From Populus alba (taxonomy: Eukaryota > Streptophyta > Magnoliopsida > Malpighiales > Salicaceae): 64,000 bases of DNA. The notes under the pieces were generated by a model. It had not been told where the DNA came from. It did no database searches and worked only from the letters and a program-made list of their open reading frames with translations. The stretch covers positions 12,388,147 to 12,452,146 of the forward strand of contig NC_133297.1 in assembly GCF_005239225.2 (NCBI RefSeq), given 5' to 3'. Shown one piece after another: positions 53,332-64,000 of the stretch. Both the position numbers and the translations under genes were made by a program. Each line of letters opens with the position of its first letter. Position 1 is the stretch's first letter.

Positions 53332-56300
53332 TCAACCGTCGCTTGTCCAAGTGAAAGCTAGAAGGACAATTGTTAGTGCTAAGAAAATGGTCGCACAAGA
53401 AAACAACCACAAATACCTGCTGTGGCCTTCGTTCTGGCTCTCTTGAGTGCGCAACTCAACCTCCTTGAGAAGCTCCCTCACTTCGTCCATGTCTGAATCT
53501 TTTGCAGCTTGGATTAATCTACCTTGAATTCTCTCAAGTTTTGCGAGTCTTCTACTTTTCATTGAATCCTTGGCTGGCCAGATAAAACCAGTCATCTTCC
53601 AGAGAAGGATCCCAACATAAATGGCCACAATGCAGTCTACCGTGTAATGGTGGCGTTCCCGAATTTCTCTCTGGGCACTGTGCATTACAAGCAGCCATAT
53701 GAAAGCGGAGCTAAAGCCTCCATATGCTTCCTACCACCATATGCCAAAAAAATTGAGTTTAAACTTCACAGCAATGGTCATTAGAGGATGAGACAACACA
53801 GTTTCAAAGTTTATTAGTACAAGATTACCGTCCAAGCAATAGCTGTCAGCACAGCTACGAGCATGTGGCCACTGTATAGGAGGTCATTGCAGCCACCTCC
53901 AGCTTTCTTCAGAAGACTAAACCATGAAGCTCCTTCTGCAGGAGTGGGTCGTAAGAAATTTACAAGGAAGTTCATGGAACCCCAATCTGGATGGTAATCA
54001 CCATGGTATTCCCCAGTATCAGCTGGAAAATGAAAAGAATAGAAAACGTGAACATAAATTTCCATTCAAAAGTTTACATCTACCATAATTTAAGATAGAT
54101 TCGCAATGAAGAAAACAGCACAGCTCATACAGCAACCACACTGAGCTTCACCATGTTTCTCAGTTATGAAATCCATCTGGTAGAAAACAGGCCTACCTTT
54201 CTCTACACTAAAAATAAGGAAGACCATCTAAAGAGATAAAATTAATCAGATTGACCATCAAAACTTTCAATGCTTCTTATTAGGGAACTACTATAACCCA
54301 TTTGTTTACTGCCAGTGGAAGACAAAAACAATTGAACATCTCATTCTGTTAAAAGTAGATAGAAATGAATCCCTTTGGACATTTGAAAGAAAATATTTGA
54401 TTGTTATGAGCTAAAGTGAATTGAAGAATATGAACAATGCGATTCACCTACCCAGTGAACCAAGTAGCAGGTTCAAATAGAAGTGTAACATAGAGTGTAT
54501 TTTTTCCAACTAGATCCATAAAAGCTTACAAGCTTCATGTGGGCAATGCAAAAGGCACCATGGAAATGCTTTCTAGAGACTGCAGCTCTGATAAAAAAAT
54601 CGAAACACGGTATTAATGACAGCAAACAAATACTGCAATTCAAGCTCAACACAGAACATACCATAAGCTATATCCTGATTTATTATCTGACGAATAGCAT
54701 CAGCATCTGAAGCATAAGGAACATAATATTTTTGCGCCCAGTGGTGAGGATATGCAGGGACTCTAAACCGAGCTGCAGCACACCAAGGCCGGGCTGATGG
54801 TAGAATTGTAGATACAAAAGTTATAGCCCGAAGAAGACGACCAATTGCCATAGTGAACATGTATCTTGCACCAAGACCGAGACCAGGAGCTTCTACGGAG
54901 TCAAATAGCACAGAGAAAGCCAGCATCATAAACAACATCAGAAAATGGTGAAGTCCGATAATACGAGCTCTTAGAATCTCAACTAACGATCCAGGAAGCT
55001 TTTCATTCAGTGAAAGGAGTAACCACTGGCCAGTGTCAGGTAGAGGAGGTGTTTCACTGCTCAACATTAACAAGCCAATCATGAATCCAATACATTTATG
55101 GCTATCTTTTAAAAACTAAATAGTTGAGGAGATGAAAGCTATAGTTTTGGCAGGAAACTGGCAGGATAAATCACAACTTCAACAAATACAAGTCATGCCA
55201 AATTAAATCATCATTTAATGGACCAGGAACTTCATTTTGAAATTAGTAAACTATTAAATAACATCCACTTTGTAAGACATCCAGCATTCTAATTCTTCAG
55301 GGTCCACAGAATTTTTCCTGAGGGAATAATAAATCTAACCATACTCCCAAGTAATGAGTCAGCAAAGGTTAAATTGAGGTTGTAATGGATCTTAATATTG
55401 AAGCAGAGGCCTCAAACATTTACATCCAGCAGTTTAAATTTAGATTTTGCTCTTCATTGAGAATGCAATACGTAATGGATTAAGTGCCAGGATGCAAAAA
55501 ATCTTGAAAACCTTCCGTAGCTTATCAACTAGCACAACTAAATGCACATGTCAATTTCAAGGTTTTTAACACCTACAGATGTACTAATTTTCTTTCTTAA
55601 CCCTTATCAAAATTTCAATTTATGGGACTGGTAAGGTTCTCAAATAAATCATTGACATTTTCTATAATCTAAAAATAGAAACGCTAACATCTAATAGTAA
55701 ATACGGCAATCTTGGCAATTGCAATACCTAAAGACCTAAATGCAGAGTGAGTGTCAACCATTTTGCAAAAGCTCAAAAACAGGCAGCTATCATTTAGAGC
55801 AAAAAACTGGACAAAATCGCCAGAGTTCATTCTGATTCCTACACTAAAGCAATTACCATTCACCCGGGCCGTTGGCTGATCAGATTAGAAAGCAAAAACA
55901 AAAACATCCCAACCCAGAGCACCTGAATCAAAATTTAGATCCTCTCACCAATCAGAATCTACTAAAGTGGCAACCTTTGTTAATATAGATTCAGTTCAGT
56001 AACTTCATTAATTAGATCATTTGATATTCAAAGTCAAACCCAGATCAGATCCAGTGCTAATTCAATATCTTTCCAAATCAGTAACTTAACAGTTAACATA
56101 ATGCAGAAGAAACCATACCAAAAAAAGAAGAGAAACAAAATCCAAGCTAGTTTCAAAGATCATTACTACTGAAAATAAAAAACACAGCATAAAAACAGAA
56201 AAGCAACAATGCAATTACCTGTGCCAATCGAGGCCAAGAACAGCAGTGACAAAGCGCACAGAGAGAGCTTCTAAGAGAAAACAAGCGAGCATAAACAGCA

Positions 56301-56520
56301 TAGAAGCAACAAAGGGAATGGCAGCTCTAAACTCAGACGACCAGTGCTTGTAGAAAGGGACACGAGAGATGGCGATGAGGGCGAGTATTGACCATAGTGC
56401 TGGCTGGAGACGCTCGTGCCACGCTGGGGACAGGTGGCGCAAATAGTCCACCGCCACATAAGAAATTGCCGCCAATCCTAAACCGCAGGTGATTTTAGGC
56501 GGTGAGAACCCCCACCTCAT
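53332..56520 (-). CDS. Sphingomyelin-synthase-like (PAP2_C) membrane protein
   Basis: Four exons join in frame to 429 codons: 56520-56219, 55056-54662, 54022-53829 and 53730-53332. The protein has an N-terminal block of hydrophobic helices (LGLAAISYVAVDYL, AIPFVASMLFMLACFLLEAL), more helices in exons 2-4 and a C-terminal anchor-like helix (LWLFSCATIFLALTIVLLAF). Exon 3 has GGGCNDLLYSGHM (His about 285) and exon 4 has RHHYTVDCIVA (His about 325, Asp about 329). This is the H-H-D set of the sphingomyelin synthase/inositol phosphorylceramide synthase superfamily, which moves phospho-headgroups between lipids in Golgi or plasma membrane. The long luminal loop and overall order match a plant family annotated as sphingomyelin synthetase-like rather than classic IPC synthases. 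The donor/acceptor lipid is unknown. A charged helix (SRRLAKLERIQGRLIQAAKD) precedes the last helix. Confidence 0.85.
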
Positions 56521-57538
56521 GGTGGCAGTGGTGATGGTGGTGACAACTGTAGAAAAAAAAAAAGCGAGTATGGTGTAAGAAAAGTCGGAGATTCGAGGTC
56601 TTCTCAGAGATAGGATTTTTTACTGCGAGCTGCTTACTGTGCTCGTAAAAATAAGGTAATTATGCTTTTTTAATAGTGATATTGATTATTTTTTAAAATG
56701 TTTTTTTTATATATAAATATATTAAAATAATATTTTTAAAAATTTATTATTAATATCAGGAAGTAAAACAATATAAAAAAATTAAATAAAGATTAATTTA
56801 AAATACAAAAATAATCCTTTTCTCTTTACGTGACGATGATACCATAAAACAAGCAATGTGCATGTTGGGTAAATTTCTTAAAGTTAGAACAACAATTTTA
56901 ACTGGGAAAATTATGTTCTTGATAAGATAAAAGAATTCAATATTGGCAAAATCTTCAATATTTTTCAAGGTAAATGAGTGAAGGGTTATCTATCTTCTCT
57001 CATTGGCAAAATTATGTTCTTGATAAGATAAAAGAATTCAATTAATTAGATGGCACCCACTGCTCGTTAAAATCTTCTAGCTTGTAGATTTCTATTTTGT
57101 TCTGGGTGAAATGAACTAGATAAGGGAAATTATGTTAAATCAAAGCATCATCAATGGCGTGAACAATTTCTTGGCTTCAAGCCAAGAGTTGAGATGGAAT
57201 TAAATTCATCTTGGGTAAGATGCTTTCTGCGGTGATATATCTTCATAAAATGCAACTGGGCAGTTTTATTCTAGACAGCTGTCATTTTTTTTATAATGGA
57301 TCATAGGAGACATATGAACTCTTCCATTCGATTGCAAGAAAAGACAAGCCATGCAATTCCAAGGTAAGATTCTAAAATCTTCCCAAGTTTATTTCAAATT
57401 AATTGTAGTTCCTGCTTGCCATAAGTTTCATTATATAAATACCTGCCTTGAGAATCATAAAGTTCACACACACACCATCTTAGAGAGAGAGAGAGAGAGT
57501 TATACACATTAAGGAGAAGTGAAAAGGAGAAGAAAAAA
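56521..57538. promoter_or_regulatory. Divergent promoter region between SMS-like and citrate-binding-like genes
   Basis: The two genes point away from each other across about 1 kb. For the plus-strand gene, TATATAAATACC at about 57433-57444 lies about 100 bases from the ATG, followed by a GA-repeat leader (57485-57500). A 38-base direct repeat (AAATTATGTTCTTGATAAGA...) occurs at about 56904 and 57005. Part of the region (GTAGATTTCTATTTTGT, about 57086; TTGCAAGAAAAGAC, about 57332) recurs near 59079 and 59738 ahead of the second copy. Confidence 0.6.
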
Positions 57539-58542
57539 ATGAAAGGATTCCATTGCTGTCTGCTTCCCATTTTGGCCCTCGTGGGCTCGCTGGAAAACCT
57601 CAATCTCGTATGCAGTGCTGCTGACCCTACAGATGGTTTCACTCCGGTGCCATTAACAGAAGCAAATTTTGAGTTGCTGAAACCATGTAATAAACTGCTA
57701 AATGATGAAGATGGAGTACGCAGTCAGTCAAAGAACCATCTCAACCTAATAGTTGAAACCGTTAGGTGAGGTTTCAGAATATGATTTATATTATTCTCTA
57801 ACGCCCCCTCAAGTGAAACTTGCACAGTCCCACATTACCTTGTGTTTAATTTTTATCAAATAAATAGGGATTGTGAGATTCGAACTCGTGACCGCTTGGT
57901 CATCAAGACTCTGATACCATGTCAAAAAACCATCTCAACCTAATAGCTCAAGCTGTTATGTAAGGTCCCAGAATATGATTTAATTCTCTTACAAACATCA
58001 TATGTGTGTCTATGATACTGACAAGCCTCATGACCCCAATAGTCGCACCCAACCAAGAACTGAAGTTCACATGAAAGTAACCAGGCCCCCTTCATCTTCT
58101 CCTTTTTATCTACGCAAAATTAGACACAGTTACATTACCAAGTGTCTCGTTGGTTAATTTATCTTGTTTTTGCAGGTTCTTGACTATACATCAGGAGCAT
58201 CGCAATTTGAAACATCGGGTGTGACAGTAGCGCAGTTACACGGTGCAGCTGAGGCCTGAGGACGCAAGCACTTTGATTCTGCGGGTATATGATGGCAATT
58301 TGAGATATTACAGCGGGGATTTAGTGGCTACTGGTCTTGATGACAGGTGGTTCAGGCTAAACATAATCCACGATGTGGATGGAGATTGGGCGACTGTAGA
58401 CGTTGATGGCGAGCAAAAGTATTCCACCAAGGATCGAGGGCCAGGTGACCTCCATTTCAAATGCGGAGTTTATGCTGCTCCTCGTGATATTACCTATTAC
58501 ATGGAATCAAGGTGGAGAGACATCAAAATATATAAGAAGTGA
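57539..58542 (+). pseudogene. Citrate-binding-protein-like gene (alginate-lyase-2 fold), disrupted
   Basis: The start codes for a signal peptide (CCLLPILALVG...) and DPTDGFTPVPLTEANFELLK, the usual N-terminus of plant citrate-binding-protein-like secreted proteins. After DGVR the frame is interrupted by a 268-bp LTR element (57726-57993). Beyond it the exon resumes as VYDTDKPHDPNSRTQPRTEV (about 58008-58066) up to a GT near 58074. Exon 2 begins about 58176 (VLDYTSGASQFE...TVAQLHGAAE), is shorter than usual after QFE, and then has a frameshift with a TGA near 58257. The remaining 58270-58542 reads intact in another frame (LRVYDGNLRYYSGDLVATGL ... YMESRWRDIKIYKK). It has an insertion, a small deletion and a frameshift, so it is a pseudogene unless a shortened product from 58243 is made. 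Confidence 0.85.
57726..57993 (-). mobile_element. Miniature LTR retroelement (SMART/TRIM-like), 268 bp
   Basis: Two direct repeats of about 75 bp (57726-57802 and 57920-57993; core AACCATCTCAACCTAATAG and CAGAATATGATTTA) flank a 117-bp middle. On the minus strand the 5' repeat ends ...TTTGACA and is followed at once by TGGTATCAGAGTC, a primer-binding site complementary to the 3' end of initiator tRNA-Met. The middle ends in a purine run (TTGAGGGGGCG) just before the 3' repeat, as a polypurine tract should. LTRs run TGT...ACA with some decay. There is no coding capacity, so it must have been moved by another element's proteins. LTR identity is roughly 80 percent by eye, so the insertion is old. 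Confidence 0.8.
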
Positions 58543-59574
58543 TAGTGTATCATATATATGATTATTACTTAAATACGTGCAGCTTAATTAAGCTTACTAT
58601 GGCAAGAAAAATATTATAAGTTGATTATAGAGATAGAGATTGATTATAGGCAACTCCACGTAAAATTAAAAGTTGTAACTCTTAAATAATGAAAAGTGTA
58701 TGTTTAATTAATTAAATTTAGGATTTGTTTTTCAAGAAGTTATTAATTTGAGTTTTATAAATTTTAAGATTTTTGAAAGTTTATACAGGTTTTTAATTTT
58801 AGATTCGTGGAATTAATTGAGGTATACACAAACTGACTCAGACATTTATGTTAATATAAAAACAAAAAAACTGTAATTTTTAAAATTATAAAAATATTTA
58901 ACAGATTAAATTTTAAATTTATTTTTTAATAATTATAAATTCAAGTTTTTTGAAGAGTTAAGAATTATAAAAAATTTATATATTTATTAATTTTAGAGTT
59001 GATGATAGGCCGGTAATATATAAATAATAATAATAATAATAAAGCTGTAACTCTTGGAAACCATCAAATCAATAGTAGATTTCTATTTTGTCTGGGTTGA
59101 GGACTAGATTAGTTACAAGAGCCGCATATCATTAACTAGGAAAACGAGTAAGATAGATGCGGTAACGAAGTAATCAAATTTGTGTGTTTTAAATAATTTT
59201 TTATATTAAAATATATGTTAATAATATTTTTTATTTTTTAAAAAAAATTATTTTTAATATTAATTCGTCAAAATAATTTAAAAATATTAAAAACATATTA
59301 ATTTAAAATTAATAAAAAAATAAAAAGAATTAATTTTTTTTAAAATATCTTTAAAATAAAAAATTAACAGACCGTTTGGCTTGCTGTGCCCGTACGAAAT
59401 GAAATGAGGAGCCCAGAAGAGAGACAGCTGCTTCCAACCTGACTGACTGACTGACTGCATGAGTAATGATGGTAAGGTGAAATTAAGGAGACGTGACATT
59501 ATACACTAATCATAGATATAAAGCAACCACCCAAAAAATGCCACTGAACGTGCCTGTGGAGGTAATGATAATTT

Positions 59575-59626
<52 letters not shown>

Positions 59627-60269
59627 ATATTTTCCCTTCAATAAAATGCACCTGCCTCACTGATGATTTGCTGGGCAGCTCATCTTCGAGGAGAAAGTTT
59701 TTTCATTTTCGGCGTTAGTTCAAAAAAACTATTCAATTGCAAGAAAAGACATTCACACAGGTACAATGTTCAATTCTTAGTTACCAAATTTATTACAAAA
59801 AAAACAGTGCTCTTGCTTGTTTCATGACTTGTAAATATTTGTGTCCTGAGTGGTAAAAGAATAATATATTTTATATTTAATAACTTAATGTTTTTAATTA
59901 CATTAATTATTTAATATAATATTATAGGTGTACAAATCTCATTACCTATATTTTCATTAATAAAATTAATGATTAAATAATTATGAGTTTAAATTTCATA
60001 TAATTATTTCACAAATAAGTGTTTTTATCGAAAATTAAAAAGAAAATCAATCTTATCCTCTCCTGCTTCTCCTTTTAGCCATTGAAATACTTGTTTTCTG
60101 AATTATATAAGAACCTTATTAAATAATTATAAATTTAAATCTTATCATTTTATTTGATAATGTATTATATAATTATTCTTGAATTAAAATGGTTATAAGA
60201 TAATTAGCATTATATAATACTACTGAGACATGGTTCATTGTCCAACTGTTTTTCCTTCGTTAATTTGTA
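58543..60269. other. Spacer between the two citrate-binding-like copies
   Basis: AT-rich with AAT repeats (about 59028-59041) and a TA microsatellite. From about 59070 it carries diverged copies of the first gene's upstream sequence (GTAGATTTCTATTTTGTCTGGG, TTCAATTGCAAGAAAAGACA) but no recognisable exon 1. The CTGACTGACTGACTG run at 59440-59456 is a short simple repeat. Confidence 0.6.
59591..59632. repeat. (TA)n microsatellite
   Basis: A run of A is followed by about 40 bases of TA dinucleotide broken by one TATG step. It lies where the 5' part of the second citrate-binding-like copy would be expected and may mark the site of sequence loss. Confidence 0.9.
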
Positions 60270-60500
60270 GGGCCTCGGGCCCTCGACACTTCATCAGGAG
60301 TTTGGCAATTTTAAGGCTATGGTTTTGGGACAGGTACAACAGTGGAGACTTGGTGGCTACTGATCTTTATGACAGGCGGTTCAGGCGGAATATAACCCAT
60401 TATATGGATGAAGGGTGACTCTGTTCATTGATGATGAAGAAAAATACTCAACCTATGATCAAGGGCCAGGCGAAATTATCCAGTTCAATACCACTATTAA
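60270..60500 (+). pseudogene. Second citrate-binding-like copy, exon 2 fragment only
   Basis: Short stretches match exon 2 of the upstream copy in order but in shifting frames: TSSGVWQF (about 60285-60310), SGDLVATDLYDRRFRRNITH (60339-60398), then FIDDEEKYSTYDQGPGE (60423-60476). The N-terminal exon and the C-terminal ESRW...KK end are missing. Upstream promoter-like similarity (59079, 59738) shows that the duplication once included the whole gene. No product is expected. Confidence 0.8.
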
Positions 60501-60819
60501 CGCAAGGCCTTGCCTTTGCTTTCAAACACAGGAAAACAAAAAGTAAACTGGTTTGAGTTGTGTCACTCCCTGACTTTCATATTACTATTACAAATGTAAA
60601 GAGACGACGATCAAAATAAATGTAAGAAAAAGCTAATACTGTTTCAAAATGGGGAAAAAAAAATATGACCTGATACTGCCTTCTACTATCCCTCAATACT
60701 ATACCAGCTAAGAATGGAATGAATGGAATGTCAAAACAAATCATAAGATATCTAAGATCAAAAGAAAATGAAAACCAAAAAAGCATATCTACACAACACG
60801 AAAAGACACCAGGAGAAGC

Positions 60820-63457
60820 TTATGGGCAAGGTAGGCAGCACCACTTTTCAATTTGAATAAAGAGCCATTGCAGGGGGTTTGGCTGGTCATTGTCCTCTGA
60901 TGATGAAGAAGGCAAGGGTAGCTCGGGGGGTAAATGCCGGTGAAATGCATCAACTGCAGCTGCAACGCCATCTTCATTTTCTATCAACTTAGCCAGCTCC
61001 ATAGCTCGAGATTTAACCTGGCCATGTTAAAAGTCCCATTAGGAATGGAAAAGACATCCTTATAAAAGTAGTGCATGGGAAGATTGACCCTGGAACTTCC
61101 CATTTCATGTTGCATTTTGGTGTTAAGCTAACATGATGGTTGATATGCAAACATAGTAGAAGAAGAATTCAAAAATGGTTAATCATGTAAAATTATGCTC
61201 AAATTAGAGCCTAAATTCAGCTAAGTTTCCATAAATATTTTGTCTTCTTGAGGGCATTAAATCGTTCTGTAACTTCAAAACACCTTTGATGTGGATTTTT
61301 ATAACAGTCAGTAGGCGCCACCCGGTTCAGAGAAAATTAGATGGGCGCAAGCCACAACAAAAAAAAATTGTAGTTTCCAAATATATTTTGCATCATTAAG
61401 AATCTATTTTCTTACTTGAAAACATAATTTGAGAATTATTATGAAAATAGAGTGGATGGGTCTATGACTTCTCTGTTTATAATTCTTTTTTGCCGGTTCA
61501 TGTTTTTTTCCAGAAAATATAAGTGCATCTTCCATACTTATGTTCAATAAAACATCAAAATTTCACTTGTATTTGTTTTGATCTGTATTTAACTCTCTCA
61601 AAGAATAAAGAGAAAATCTGAAGTTCCTTGCAAACTCCAGACGGGTGCGAGGAAGTTTATGCAGCAGAAACACTGTTGCAGCTTAATTGATAGAGTCCTA
61701 TATCTTAAAAGATGACTGAAATGATCAGCTTATAAGAAATCTATTCAAGAAAGGAACTAGCAAGATTTTCTGATCTAAAAAATTTACTATTGCAACCACA
61801 AACAAACACTAATGAGACAATAAAATCATATCAGTGAAATCTAACATATTTGTGATATTCAACGAAATGACTTCAATGAATTGGGAGGCCATGCACAACA
61901 TATTGCTTACCTCAGGCTCTAGCATGAACCTTATTGCATCTGAAAGGTTCTCAGCACTGAGCTTAGCTATCGGTATTGGTACAGGCCCCAGCCCTTTTTG
62001 ATGCACTCGATCACCCCAGAAGAACTGGTCACCAAAGAATGGCACTATAGTTGTCGGGCACTGTAATTTACATTTTTGAAGGAGACAAGGTCAGCATGTA
62101 AAAAGTGAACTTGGTTCTAATAGACAATTGAGTTGCATAACTTGAATAGGTTACAAACTCTCTTAATGCCATTTCCAAGCATGAATTTGGATTCATTCAC
62201 ATGATAATCTTCAGGACAGAATAATCTTAATGAAACTGATTTATTTAGATGAGACATTCTCAAATGAATTCAAGAGAATATTAAGCTATCTAAAAGGAGC
62301 ATTTACCCCAGCTCTTAGCCCAGCAGCCGTGGTTCCAGCACCACCATGATGAACCTGCATATTGTTGTAAAAAGCTTCCAATCAATCATCCAGTTACAAA
62401 AGTAACCAACATACTCGAGTAACACAACATTCTACTGGAGGTGTGTATTGCTAATAGCAAGCCATTTCTGGCATTCATCCATGTCAATAAATCTAGGCAA
62501 CAGCAGAGATCCCAGTATTGTTTATGATTGTCTAATAGGGTGGGTAAAAGGAGAAGGAGAAGGAGAAGGCAAAGGCCATACTGGCCAACTGCGCAAAGGT
62601 TTACTTTGCAACATAATCACAATCTTATAATATCACTCACCACGGCAGCACATTGAGGAAACAACCAATCATGAGGGCAATCCTTCAAAAGGAAGACGCT
62701 GTCAGGTACTTCCATGACTGCAAGAACCGTTTCCATCAGAAGAGAAACCATACATATTTCACAATTTAGCATATGTGGTTTCATTTAAAAATCAAAAGCT
62801 ATGCAATGGAAAGAAATTTCAAACTATTATAATGACCAATGACAAATCAGCAACAATACATGAGGAATTCAACAATGTATCATCAAACATGTTATGGCGG
62901 TTTATGGATGAGATAGAAGAAAAATGTATTAATAAAAGAAAAAAGGGAACAGGAAAGCAAAATTCAAGCTCAGAAGGCAGTCAGATCCCGCTAAATATCA
63001 GCCAGGGAAGTAATAACATATGGACATTAGTACATTTATTTGGTATCTAGGAAAGTGCCACACTCTAGTTGAGTAGATATCTGTACAGCTAAATAAAGCA
63101 TATTCATTTAGAAGCTTCAGTTATGCCACTGCGAAGCATTTCTTTCAACTATTGTTGAAGAAATTGCAAAATCGCTCACCAGAACCAGGTAAAATGACAG
63201 AAAAGAATGATAGAGATTCACCAGTCAACAAAGCCCTATGTAAACAGATATTAATTTCCACACTGACACAACTCAGAACTCTACTATGATGTGACTTTCT
63301 GAACAGTGATCGAAATCTGTAAGCAGGCATAGGAAAAGAAAGGAAAATGCTTACAATTTCCAAGATCTCCCCAACCTCGATCAACTATTCCTCTTTGTCC
63401 AGTATCTTTCAAAGCCTCCAATATTATGTCCATCGTATTCTTGGGATCTTCAAGAGG
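60820..63457 (-). CDS. UGT80B1-like: Sterol 3-beta-glucosyltransferase (UGT80 family), C-terminal part
   Basis: Five exons are visible: 63457-63355, 62717-62641, 62354-62307, 62060-61911 and 61017-60820 (stop). They encode the UDP-sugar-binding half of a GT1 enzyme: DPKNTMDIILEALKDTGQRG, then DSVFLLKDCPHDWLFPQCAA, VVHHGGAGTTAAGLRAGCPT, TIVPFFGDQFFWGDRVHQKG and LSAENLSDAIRFMLEPE. The HHGGAGTT and FFGDQFFW stretches are the nucleotide-sugar-binding motif of sterol glucosyltransferases. These enzymes glucosylate membrane sterols such as sitosterol at the plasma membrane or ER. The tail (MELAKLIENEDGVAAAVDAF ... CCLPCP) looks more like UGT80B1 than UGT80A2, a judgement from memory. The 5' exons lie beyond base 64000. 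Confidence 0.92.
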
Positions 63458-64000
63458 CTTCACAAGCAGCAAATAATTGTTTCAATTATAGCCTCTAAAA
63501 ATAAATAAATGAAGAAAACAAGATTATATTGGCCAGCTATATGAATTTAAAATAAAATGGAAAGAAGACAGAAGGGTTGATAGACATTTAATTTTCAGGT
63601 ATACGGAAAAAACAGAGAAAAATAGTATGCCATAACAGCACAACCCCATTGATGCATACTTACAACTATTGCAAAATTTATTTACAGACATAAATCTTCA
63701 TTGGAGTTTAGACAATGCAAAAATGCAATATTCCAATAAAAGTACAGAGAACAATATACCCAAAGTACTAACAATATGTCATAAGAGAATAGGAATTTAG
63801 CAGAGGACTCAGCTGTAATTGAGAAGATTTGGTCCAAAATATCAAAGAGCTAATTTTACTCAAGTTAATTAATTCATCCTTCATTGCTTCAAACATATAA
63901 TAGACCAATCTAAAAAATCAGGCAGTACAGAGATTTTTTTTCTCAAAGTGGCCTTTTCAGAGAAGCGCAATTTTAAAAGTGAACTTTGTGATCCCACGAG
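63458..64000 (-). other. Intron of the sterol glucosyltransferase gene
   Basis: Upstream of the acceptor for the exon starting at 63457, the rest of the window is AT-rich on the coding strand with no further exon that I can identify. The preceding exon, which should end in the conserved GFGS-type segment before LEDPKNT, must be outside the window. Confidence 0.6.

Noticed and set aside
57903..57935. tRNA gene suggested by the GTTCGAATC B-box-like sequence and CTGATACCA
   Set aside because: CTGATACCA here is the complement of a retroelement primer-binding site, and no cloverleaf or A-box at proper spacing was seen. The LTR-element explanation covers all parts.
63145..63384. Minus-strand ORF upstream of the GNF exon of the sterol glucosyltransferase
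   Set aside because: It overlaps the exon/intron boundary in another frame and has no family match; the spliced exons explain the locus.

Overview
The window is plant nuclear DNA: intron-rich genes with GT-AG splice sites, AT-rich spacers, plant-specific gene families (cellulose synthase, chloroplast thioredoxin y, a pectin methylesterase/invertase-inhibitor-type protein) and plant retroelements (SINE, LINE and tiny LTR elements). Protein sequences and the style of the repeats suggest a woody eudicot, most likely poplar or willow (Salicaceae). The family-level call is an inference from memory.

Layout. 1-3.2 kb: 3' part of an Alba-domain RNA/DNA-binding protein with an RGG tail (+). 6.6-9.2 kb: cytosolic ribosomal protein L3 (-), complete at 389 aa, with a 5'UTR intron and a telo-box promoter. 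9.2-12.4 kb: spacer with a tandem duplication, an orphan promoter-like patch and a decayed LINE. 12.5-13.1 kb: intronless secreted inhibitor-domain protein (+). 13.3-16.3 kb: a broken copy of part of the next gene, then a degenerate array of about 100-bp repeats. 16.4-25.1 kb: a very large nuclear-type protein (about 2,299 aa, nine exons, +) with a short SAP-like N-terminus and a mostly acidic, low-complexity body containing internal duplications. 26.2-32.5 kb: CESA6-type cellulose synthase (-), 14 coding exons, 1,093 aa. 32.5-44.8 kb: gene-poor AT-rich DNA with one tRNA-derived SINE. 44.8-45.4 kb: a frameshifted pseudogene fragment. 46.1-51.8 kb: chloroplast thioredoxin y (-), 170 aa, with a 4.3-kb first intron that carries a long inverted repeat. 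53.3-56.5 kb: sphingomyelin-synthase-like (PAP2_C) membrane protein (-), 429 aa. 57.5-60.5 kb: two decayed copies of a citrate-binding-protein-like (alginate-lyase-2 fold) gene, the first split by a 268-bp LTR element. 60.8-64 kb: 3' half of a sterol 3-beta-glucosyltransferase (-) that runs off the window.

The genes do not form one pathway. CESA6-like, the inhibitor-domain protein and possibly the sterol glucosyltransferase all touch the cell wall or plasma membrane, but their proximity is probably chance. I found no unknown multi-gene system. The most unusual items are the SMART/TRIM-like element inside a coding exon, the long inverted repeat in the thioredoxin intron, and the fast-evolving giant SAP-like gene with a broken piece of itself upstream.
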